Below, in pieces: positions 1 to 5,664 of a stretch of DNA of 17,965 bases; the stretch's first letter is position 1, and every line of letters begins with the position of its first letter. A model generated the notes under the pieces. It did no database searches and was not told the DNA's origin. It saw only the letters and a program-made list of their open reading frames with translations. A program made the translations under genes and the position numbers. Source of the DNA: Caryophanales bacterium (GTDB lineage: Bacteria > Bacillota_I > Bacilli_A > RFN20 > CAG-826); NCBI GenBank assembly GCA_028726925.1, contig JAQYPI010000044.1:1-17965 (forward strand). Reading direction: 5' to 3'.

Positions 1-713
1 ATTTTGGTTTCTTCAACGACACCTTCCGCGAGACGACGAAGCGTTTCTTCGCCGCCGATTTCTCCGCGGTCAACGACTTCAAATTCGTGTTCGCTTCCTC
101 CTCGGTCCCCTTCATCCGCTCCCCGATGTTCCTCGATGCCCGCCAAAGCGTGAATTACATCGAATGCCACGACAACGAGACGTATTTCGACATCCTTTCC
201 TTCCGCCGGAAGGATTTGAGCGATGCCGCCAAATGCGAACTCGTCCTCGCCGCCTCGGCCGCCACGATCCTGAGCTTCGGGATGCCCTTTCTCCACATGG
301 GGCAGGAAATCGCGGCCTCCAAATGGGGCGAAGGGAACACCTACAACAAGGGCGACCGCTTTAACAAGATGAGCTATGCCTTGCTCGATGAGCGACACGT
401 CATGGTCGAGACCCTCGCCCGCTTCATCGCTTTCCGCAAGAACACCCCGTTCCTGCGCACCTTCGATCCCGCCACGATCGACCGGGCCATCTTCGTCTCG
501 GACGCGGATGGCTGCGTCCATGCAAGCGCCACCGACCCTTCCCTCATCGAGCCGTATCGCCGCCTTGAGGCGTTCTTCAACCCGACCGACCACGACATCC
601 GCTTCCGCCTCTATCATTCCGCCCGGGTCATCCTCACGACGAAAGAAGGCGCGCGGATCGAGAAAGAAGACGTCGTCGTCCCGGCTAGGTCCACCGTGGT
701 CGCCGGCATCTAG
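1..713 (+). CDS. pulA: Type I pullulanase (GH13), C-terminal part only
   Basis: The open frame enters from the left edge (first full codon at base 3) and ends with TAG at 711-713, so only about the last 236 residues are present. Pullulanase hydrolyses alpha-1,6 branches of pullulan, glycogen and starch. The first residues read FGFFNDTFRETTK, matching the GFFND(x)xRD segment of the family. VNYIECHDNETYFDIL follows and is GH13 conserved region IV, whose His-Asp pair stabilises the transition state. FLHMGQEIAASKWGEGNTY and the later N-K-M-S-Y segment match the pullulanase 'FLHAGQEF...NSY' loop. A C-terminal all-beta domain closes the protein. The catalytic nucleophile and general acid lie upstream of the window. 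The small membrane protein gene follows after 14 bases. Assignment to the pullulanase branch of GH13 is strong; enzyme specificity and secretion cannot be judged without the N-terminus. Confidence 0.85.
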   Translation, partial: FGFFNDTFRETTKRFFAADFSAVNDFKFVFASSSVPFIRSPMFLDARQSVNYIECHDNETYFDILSFRRKDLSDAAKCELVLAASAATILSFGMPFLHMGQEIAASKWGEGNTYNKGDRFNKMSYALLDERHVMVETLARFIAFRKNTPFLRTFDPATIDRAIFVSDADGCVHASATDPSLIEPYRRLEAFFNPTDHDIRFRLYHSARVILTTKEGARIEKEDVVVPARSTVVAGI

Positions 714-727
714 AAAGGAAACCAACC

Positions 728-1162
728 ATGAATCCAAGCCGCGGGGAAAAGAATTCCCCAACCCTATCGCTGGCGAAAACCCTCGCCTCCTCCCTCCTCA
801 TCGCCGCCCTCATCTCGTTCCTCGCGTTCTTTTACGCCTTCCAGCAAAGCAAAGGCTTCGGAGAAGAGGTCGCGTTCCCCGAGATTCTCGCCTGGGTCCT
901 TTCCTACGGCTTTTTCGCCGCTTTGGGCCTCGGATGCGGCCTTTTTGGGCTTTTAACGGTCTCGAAACGCCCAAAAACGATGGGAATCGTCTCGATCCTC
1001 GGCATCGTCTATGGCTCCTTGACCGCCGTTTCCGGCATCCCGATGGGGATTTTCCTCGGGAAAATCGAATTCTTGATTTCTTTGCTCGTGATCGGGGCAT
1101 GCCTCGTCGCGATCGCGATCCTGACCCTCCGGTCCTACCGCGAGGAATTCAGGGTCTCGTAA
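728..1162 (+). CDS. Small multi-pass membrane protein, unknown function
   Basis: This gene encodes 144 residues and I do not recognise a family. After a short polar N-terminus (about residues 1-17) there are four hydrophobic segments, at about 18-40, 52-76, 83-104 and 108-133, then a charged tail (RSYREEFRVS). The loops are short and glycine-rich and there are no obvious catalytic residues, so it resembles the small DUF-type integral membrane proteins common in Bacillota. The start is supported by AAAGGA (714-719) 8 bases ahead of ATG. It follows the pullulanase stop by 14 bases and is probably co-transcribed with it, but a functional link is only inference. Its last 28 bases overlap the 3' end of the convergent methyltransferase gene. 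Confidence 0.7.
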   Translation: MNPSRGEKNSPTLSLAKTLASSLLIAALISFLAFFYAFQQSKGFGEEVAFPEILAWVLSYGFFAALGLGCGLFGLLTVSKRPKTMGIVSILGIVYGSLTAVSGIPMGIFLGKIEFLISLLVIGACLVAIAILTLRSYREEFRVS

Positions 1163-2448
1163 GCGTGCCGAAGCCCCTTCGGGTAATGGTTCTTCGCGAC
1201 GCCTTTCACGATTTTGACCCACCCGAGGTTGAGGCCTCCATAACTTACGATGCGGAAACCTTCCGCGCCCGCCAAGGGAAACGTCTCGCCGCGCAGATAC
1301 GCGCGGGCGTTTTTTTCGTCGAGGGGAATCGAGTGTTCCGGGCCGAGGTAGCGGGCTAGCGCGTGGTCCGGAAAATAGATGTCGCGCAACTCGAAGAGCT
1401 TGACCCCGAGCCGCAAGGTGTTGAGTTTATCGAGGGGGAAGGGCTCGGAGAGGGAATAGAACTTGCCCCGGGAAGAGAGGTTTTCGCGGTTTTCGAGCCC
1501 AAAGGAAGCAAGGAAAGCGGCGTATTTGCGCGCCAAAGGGTCTTTCTTCGGAAGGAATTCCTTGCGCGATGATTCCCCTTTTTTCTGCAGCAAGATGAGG
1601 TATTGGCCTTCCCCGGGGAAGAGGTGTGGCAGGAAATGGATGCCTTCCATTAGCATCGCGTCGTGATAGAAAAGGGGCGAATCGATGGGCGCCTTGACGG
1701 GATAGAAATCCTCGTGGCGGGCAAGAAAGGCGAGGATCTGTTCCTCGTTTTCTTCGCGCGAGAAGGAGCAAGTGCTATAGGCGAGGATGCCCCCGGGACG
1801 CAGCATCGTGGCGCAAAGATCAAGAAGCGCGGCCTGCTCGAGGGCGCAGCGATGGACTTTCGCGGGGCTCCATTCCTTTCGCGCCTCCTCGTTCTTTCTT
1901 GCCATGGCGCTTCCCGAACACGGGGCATCAAGCAGGATCTTGTCGAAAAATCCCTCGAAAGAAGGCGCGGAGAAGGAAAAATCCGAGGAATTCACGATGA
2001 TGTTGCCCCGTCCCATGCGCTCGACGGCGCTTGAAAGGGTCTTGGCCCGCGGGAAGGAGATGTCGTTAGCGAGGATCAAGCCTTCGTCTTCCATGAGGAA
2101 ACTCGATAGGATCGTCTTCCCTCCCGGGGCGGCACAAAGGTCGAGCAAGCGTTCCCCGGGTTTCGGGTCGAGGAGGAAAGGGACCATCATGGACGAGGCG
2201 TCTTGAATGGAAAAGGCCCCGACGTCGTAAAGGAAGGATTTCCCGAAATCGTAATCGGCGGGATCGTAAAGGTAGGCATGGGGGACGAAGGGGTGTTTCT
2301 TGACTTTGGGGAACAAGGAAAGGAAACGGTCGTCCTCCATTTTCTTGGGATGCAGGACGAGGGCGTGGGTCCGCGGATCGTCGAGGGAGGCGATCAACGC
2401 TTCCGCTTCGGAGGGATATTCTTCACGCAAGGCATCTTCGAGACTCAT
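1135..2448 (-). CDS. rsmF: rRNA (cytosine-C5)-methyltransferase, RsmF/NOL1-NOP2-Sun family
   Basis: This 437-residue SAM-dependent enzyme makes 5-methylcytosine in rRNA (or tRNA). Visible motifs are DLCAAPGGKT at residues 103-112 (SAM binding), DAPCSGS at 174-180 (motif IV, with the release cysteine C177) and STCSFSREENEEQ at 225-237 (motif VI, with the nucleophile C227). The C-terminal part (about 280-437) ends in a PUA-like region with VKIVKGVAKNHYPKGLR, characteristic of Gram-positive RsmF proteins. The open frame extends upstream to 2763, but the family starts at MSLEDALREEYPSE, i.e. ATG at 2448. Directly upstream on the minus strand are AAAGGAGG (2462-2469, 13 bases from ATG, rather far) and TACAAT (2455-2460, 6 bases from ATG), so ribosome binding and promoter signals compete for the same bases. 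It is divergent from pdp. Family is certain; the exact target cytosine cannot be told from sequence. Confidence 0.9.
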   Translation of the reverse strand: MSLEDALREEYPSEAEALIASLDDPRTHALVLHPKKMEDDRFLSLFPKVKKHPFVPHAYLYDPADYDFGKSFLYDVGAFSIQDASSMMVPFLLDPKPGERLLDLCAAPGGKTILSSFLMEDEGLILANDISFPRAKTLSSAVERMGRGNIIVNSSDFSFSAPSFEGFFDKILLDAPCSGSAMARKNEEARKEWSPAKVHRCALEQAALLDLCATMLRPGGILAYSTCSFSREENEEQILAFLARHEDFYPVKAPIDSPLFYHDAMLMEGIHFLPHLFPGEGQYLILLQKKGESSRKEFLPKKDPLARKYAAFLASFGLENRENLSSRGKFYSLSEPFPLDKLNTLRLGVKLFELRDIYFPDHALARYLGPEHSIPLDEKNARAYLRGETFPLAGAEGFRIVSYGGLNLGWVKIVKGVAKNHYPKGLRHAYETLNSSR

Positions 2449-2454
2449 GGGGCT

Positions 2455-2484
2455 ATTGTAGCCTCCTTTCTCACCGTCTTGGCA
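2455..2484 (-). promoter_or_regulatory. Putative promoter of the rRNA methyltransferase gene
   Basis: On the minus strand, TACAAT (2455-2460) stands 6 bases before the ATG at 2448, preceded by GC as in the pdp and fmt promoters. TGCCAA lies at 2479-2484 (18-base spacer); read as TTGCCA at 2480-2485 the spacer is 19. If it is used, the transcript would begin at or next to the ATG and would not contain the AAAGGAGG at 2462-2469. Alternatively, transcription starts further upstream and that AAAGGAGG acts as a distant ribosome binding site. Confidence 0.4.
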
Positions 2485-2558
2485 AGGGATGACGAGATTT
2501 TCCTTAAAAAGAAGGGGGAATCCGTCCTTTCCCTCTAGGGAAACCAGCGGGGATTCGC

Positions 2559-2564
2559 TAGAAT
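2559..2564 (+). promoter_or_regulatory. -10 element for the pdp-dtd-mnmA operon (likely leaderless)
   Basis: GCTAGAAT contains a good -10 hexamer, TAGAAT at 2559-2564, and the pdp ATG follows after only 7 bases (AAAAGAC). A start site 6-8 bases after the -10 falls on the ATG itself. There is no Shine-Dalgarno sequence in front of pdp. The -35 region (about 2536-2541, TAGGGA) is poor. Confidence 0.5.
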
Positions 2565-2571
2565 AAAAGAC

Positions 2572-3882
2572 ATGAGAATGGTAGATATTATCGAGAAGAA
2601 GCGCGACGGCCTGTCCTTGACGGATGAAGAGATCCGCTTCTTCGTGCGGGGATACGTCGACGGTACGGTCCCCGATTATCAGGCTTCCGCCTTCGCGATG
2701 GCGGTCCTTTTCCGTGGGATGGATTCCCGAGAGACCGCGACCCTGACGGATGCGATGATGCATAGCGGGGAAACGATTGACTTAAGCGACATCCCCGGGG
2801 TCAAGGTCGACAAACACAGCACCGGCGGGGTCGGCGACAAGACCAGTTTGGTCCTCGGGCCCCTCGTTGCCTCCTGCGGGGCGAAGCTCGCGAAGATGTC
2901 CGGGCGCGGCCTCGGCCATACCGGAGGAACGCTCGACAAGATGGAATCCGTGCCGGGGATGCGCATCGCCTTGAAGGAAAGCGAATTCAAAGACCAAGTG
3001 AAGCGCATCGGGATCGCCATCGCGGGCCAGACCGCCGAACTCGTCCCTGCCGACAAAAAGCTCTATGCCCTGCGCGACGTGACCGGGACGGTCGAATCCA
3101 TCCCCCTCATCGCCTCGTCCATCATGTCCAAAAAGCTCGCGTCCGGGAGCGATGCCATCCTTCTAGACGTGAAATTCGGCGGCGGGGCCTTCATGAAGGA
3201 CATCAAGCAAGCGACGGTCCTCGCCAAAACCATGGTCGAGATCGGGAAGAACCTCGGCCGCGACACCCGCGCCATCCTGACGGACATGGATCAGCCTCTC
3301 GGCTTTGCCGTCGGGAACGCTATCGAGGTGATCGAAGCGGTGAATACGTTGAAGGGAAAAGGCCCGAAAGACCTCGAGGAACTCTGCATCAAGGCCGGTG
3401 GCATCCTCTTGACCCAAGCTGGCATTGTCCCGGACGAAACGGAAGGTGAAGCAAGAATCGAGGAAGCCATCCGTTCCGGGAAAGGATTCGAGAAATTGTG
3501 CGAATTCTTCGCCGCCCAAGGCGGGGACGTCCGTTATCTTGAGGACACGTCCCTTTTCCCGAGGGCGAGGTTCGTCCACGAGGTGAAAGCGACCAAGGAG
3601 GGGCATGTCGAACGGATCGATTGCCTCGCGGTCGGGCTTTCCGCGATGCGCCTTGGCGCCGGAAGGGCCACCCTCGCGGATCACATCGACATGTCCGCGG
3701 GAATCCTCTTGAAGAAGAAAGTCGGCGACGCGGTGAAAAAAGGCGATGTCCTTTGCCTCGCCTTGACCAACAAGGAAGGGGTCGGGGACGTCCTTAAGAC
3801 CTTGGAAGGTTCTTTCGTTCTGTCAGAAACGGAAGTCGAGAAAAAACCCATCGTTCGCCGCGTCATCGGGAGGGAAGTATGA
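2572..3882 (+). CDS. pdp: Pyrimidine-nucleoside phosphorylase
   Basis: This 436-residue protein cleaves uridine, thymidine or deoxyuridine with phosphate to the base and (deoxy)ribose 1-phosphate, in cytosolic pyrimidine salvage. It starts MRMVDIIEKKRDG, the usual N-terminus of the family. The phosphate-binding KHSTGGVGDK is at residues 81-90 and the signature SGRGLGHTGGTLDKME at 110-125. Base-contacting residues equivalent to Arg-Ser-Lys of E. coli thymidine phosphorylase appear in LRDVTGT (R168) and ASSIMSKKLA (S183, K187). Length is normal for the family and the three-domain layout is intact. Sequence alone does not fully separate Pdp (broad) from DeoA (thymidine); the Bacillota context favours Pdp. 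It heads an operon: its TGA overlaps the dtd ATG (ATGA). There is no ribosome binding site, and a -10 box ends 7 bases before the ATG. Confidence 0.93.
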   Translation: MRMVDIIEKKRDGLSLTDEEIRFFVRGYVDGTVPDYQASAFAMAVLFRGMDSRETATLTDAMMHSGETIDLSDIPGVKVDKHSTGGVGDKTSLVLGPLVASCGAKLAKMSGRGLGHTGGTLDKMESVPGMRIALKESEFKDQVKRIGIAIAGQTAELVPADKKLYALRDVTGTVESIPLIASSIMSKKLASGSDAILLDVKFGGGAFMKDIKQATVLAKTMVEIGKNLGRDTRAILTDMDQPLGFAVGNAIEVIEAVNTLKGKGPKDLEELCIKAGGILLTQAGIVPDETEGEARIEEAIRSGKGFEKLCEFFAAQGGDVRYLEDTSLFPRARFVHEVKATKEGHVERIDCLAVGLSAMRLGAGRATLADHIDMSAGILLKKKVGDAVKKGDVLCLALTNKEGVGDVLKTLEGSFVLSETEVEKKPIVRRVIGREV

Positions 3883-4334
3883 GAATTGTATTGCAGGTCG
3901 TCCGGAAGGCAAACGTCACAATCGATGGGAAACCCGTGTCGTCCATCGACCGGGGTTACCTCCTTCTTTGCGGTTTCACGGAAGGGGATACTCCAGCCCT
4001 TGCGAAAAAAATGTGTGACAAAGTATGCAAGTTACGCGTTTTTCCTGATGAGAACGGGAAAACGAATAAAAGCCTTGCCGATGTGAAAGGGAATATCCTT
4101 TGCGTGAGCCAGTTCACGTTGTACGCCTCCGTCAAAGAAGGAAACCGCCCGTCCTTCACCTCGTGCATGAAAGCCGACGATGCCCGGGTCCTTTATGGCC
4201 AATTCTTCGCGGATCTCAAGGAAAGGATCCCCTCCCTCCAAGGCGGGGTTTTCCAAGCGGACATGGTCGTCTCGCTTGAAAACGATGGGCCGTTTACCCT
4301 CATCCTCGATAGCAAGGAGCTTTTCTCCAAATGA
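3879..4334 (+). CDS. dtd: D-aminoacyl-tRNA deacylase
   Basis: This 151-residue homodimeric proofreading enzyme hydrolyses D-aminoacyl-tRNAs, and in studied bacteria it also removes glycine wrongly attached to tRNA-Ala. Both hallmark motifs are intact: SQFTLYA (residues 77-83) and the cross-subunit Gly-Pro motif NDGPFT (135-140). Length is typical of the family. The ATG overlaps the pdp stop as ATGA and is preceded by GGGAGGGAAGT, a strong ribosome binding site, so translation is probably coupled. The TGA in turn overlaps the mnmA ATG. The neighbours mnmA and alaS also act on tRNA, and the proximity to alaS is notable given the Gly-tRNA-Ala activity. Confidence 0.95.
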   Translation: MRIVLQVVRKANVTIDGKPVSSIDRGYLLLCGFTEGDTPALAKKMCDKVCKLRVFPDENGKTNKSLADVKGNILCVSQFTLYASVKEGNRPSFTSCMKADDARVLYGQFFADLKERIPSLQGGVFQADMVVSLENDGPFTLILDSKELFSK

Positions 4335-5470
4335 AAATCCTCGTTGGACTTAGCGGCGGGGTCGACAGCGCCGTCGCGGCCTACCTTCTCCAGAAAGAAG
4401 GGCATGAAGTCGTCGGGGGTTTCATGCGAAATTGGGACGCCCTCGCGAATAACGATACCCTGGGCAACCCAACGCTTGGGCAAGGACAATGCCCCCAGGA
4501 AAAGGATTACGAGGACGCGATGGCTGTCGCGAAGAAACTCGGGATCCCCTTGCTCCGCTGCGATTTCGTGAAGGAATATTGGGACAACGTGTTCTCGTAT
4601 TTCCTCAAGGAATACGAACGGGGCCGCACCCCCAACCCGGATGTTTTCTGCAACAAATACATCAAATTCGATTCGTTTCTGAATTTCGCTCGCCAAAACG
4701 GGTTCGACGCGATCGCCATGGGCCATTACGCCCGGCGCATCGAGGAAAACGGGACCCATTATCTTGGGAAGGCTTTCGACCGCGCGAAGGACCAATCCTA
4801 TTTCCTTTCCCAAATCAACGAATCCCAGATCGCGAGCTGCCTTTTCCCGCTTGCGGACATCGAGAAGAAAGACGTCCGCCGAATCGCCCGCGAGCTCGAC
4901 CTTTCCTCGGTCATGGACAAGAAGGACTCGACCGGGGTCTGCTTCATCGGGGAACGCAATTTCCGCCTTTTCCTCCAAAACTACTTCCCCGCCACGGAAG
5001 GGGATATCGTCGAAGGGAAGACTGGGAAGGTCCTCGGCAAGCATTGTGGGGTCCTCTATTACACGCTTGGCCAGCACAAGGGGCTTGGCATCGGCGGGGT
5101 GAAAGGGGAAGAGGAAGGTGCGTTCTTCATTTATCGGAAGGACCCGAGGAAGAACATCCTCTACGTCGCCCACCCAAGCGAGCGTTATCTCCTCCTTTCC
5201 GACGAATGCGTCGTCACCGGGGTCAACTGGGTCGGCCCGCGCCCAGAAGGGGAAATCCCCGTGGGCGTCAAGTTCCGTTATCGGCAGCCGGACCAGGCTT
5301 GTTATCTGCGTTTAGACGGGGAGGTCGCTCACCTGCGTTACGTTTCCCCCGTCGAGTCCGTCACCCCGGGGCAAATCGCCGTTTTCTACGACGGGGACAA
5401 AATGCTCGGCGGCGGGATCATCGATCGCGTCTACCGCGAAGGAAAGCGCATCGACGCGGACGAGGATTAG
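4331..5470 (+). CDS. mnmA: tRNA-specific 2-thiouridylase MnmA
   Basis: This 379-residue enzyme makes the 2-thio group of the wobble uridine (s2U34) in tRNA-Lys, -Glu and -Gln, using ATP and a sulfur relay. The PP-loop SGGVDS is at residues 8-13. The catalytic nucleophile is C107 in NPDVFCNKYIKF and the second cysteine, which forms the persulfide, is C204 in TGVCFIGER. The GHYAR segment (131-135) is also conserved. The C-terminal domain with YTLGQHKGLGIGG and a beta-barrel completes the family architecture. The ATG overlaps the dtd TGA, and AAGGAG about 12 bases upstream can serve as ribosome binding site. It is the third gene of the operon. No Rho-independent terminator follows, so some read-through into the alaS leader is possible. 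Confidence 0.95.
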   Translation: MKILVGLSGGVDSAVAAYLLQKEGHEVVGGFMRNWDALANNDTLGNPTLGQGQCPQEKDYEDAMAVAKKLGIPLLRCDFVKEYWDNVFSYFLKEYERGRTPNPDVFCNKYIKFDSFLNFARQNGFDAIAMGHYARRIEENGTHYLGKAFDRAKDQSYFLSQINESQIASCLFPLADIEKKDVRRIARELDLSSVMDKKDSTGVCFIGERNFRLFLQNYFPATEGDIVEGKTGKVLGKHCGVLYYTLGQHKGLGIGGVKGEEEGAFFIYRKDPRKNILYVAHPSERYLLLSDECVVTGVNWVGPRPEGEIPVGVKFRYRQPDQACYLRLDGEVAHLRYVSPVESVTPGQIAVFYDGDKMLGGGIIDRVYREGKRIDADED

Positions 5471-5494
5471 TCTTTTCTTTTCATTAGAAAAGGG

Positions 5495-5500
5495 TATAGT
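5495..5500 (+). promoter_or_regulatory. Putative -10 element for the alaS T-box transcript
   Basis: TATAGT lies just upstream of the predicted T-box Stem I, placing the transcription start at about 5506-5508, where the leader structure begins. The -35 region (about 5471-5477, CT-rich) is weak. A small AT-rich inverted repeat, CTTTTC-ATTA-GAAAAG, occupies 5477-5492. Confidence 0.5.
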
Positions 5501-5502
5501 AG

Positions 5503-5650
5503 AGGCATCGGGAACTTGCCACTCCCCCTTATCGCGGGCAATGCCGCCGTCCCATGCGTTAAATGGAAACCGAATCGAGAGCACCCAGCAGGTGAAGAAG
5601 GATGGTACCGCGCCCCAAGCGTTCCTTCGTCCTAAGGGTGCTTTATTTTG
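5503..5650 (+). promoter_or_regulatory. T-box riboswitch (tRNA-Ala) controlling alaS
   Basis: The diagnostic T-box sequence AGGATGGTACCGCG is at 5600-5613, one base off the usual AGGGTGGTACCGCG. Its TGGT can pair with the ACCA end of uncharged tRNA-Ala. Upstream CGAGAG and a small hairpin, CACC-CAGCA-GGTG (5582-5594), are Stem III. Antiterminator pairing is GAAGGA (5597-5602) with TCCTTC (5623-5628), plus CGC (5609-5611) with GCG (5619-5621). The competing terminator pairs GCGCCC (5610-5615) with GGGTGC (5636-5641), followed by TTTATTTT (5642-5649). A compact Stem I can be drawn from GGGA (5510-5513) with TCCC (5550-5553) and TTGCC (5516-5520) with GGCAA (5537-5541). This leaves TGCCGCCG on the 3' side with two GCC alanine codons as candidate specifier. 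Uncharged tRNA-Ala should favour read-through into alaS. Confidence 0.88.
5610..5649 (+). terminator. Regulated terminator of the alaS T-box
   Basis: GCGCCC (5610-5615) pairs with GGGTGC (5636-5641), including one G-U pair, and a T-rich run TTTATTTT follows. The 5' arm overlaps the antiterminator, as expected for a transcriptional T-box. An alternative 3' arm partner is AGCACCC at 5580-5586. Confidence 0.7.
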
Positions 5651-5664
5651 TGGAGGAAAATTCA

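Noticed and set aside
376..1359. A 327-codon plus-strand frame across the pullulanase end and the membrane protein gene
   Set aside because: Ser/Arg/Pro-rich shadow that crosses two better-supported genes on the same strand in another frame.
2449..2763. Upstream extension of the rRNA methyltransferase by 105 codons
   Set aside because: It would run through the pdp start on the other strand and has no family similarity; MSLEDALREE is the normal N-terminus.
4193..5173. A long antisense frame over dtd and mnmA, and a similar 332-codon plus-strand frame at 4489-5487
   Set aside because: Both are shadows of mnmA. They show low-complexity Arg/Pro or acidic composition and no family features.
5477..5492. 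CTTTTC-ATTA-GAAAAG hairpin as terminator of mnmA
   Set aside because: AT-only weak stem with no T-run after it; it lies in the promoter region of the alaS leader.
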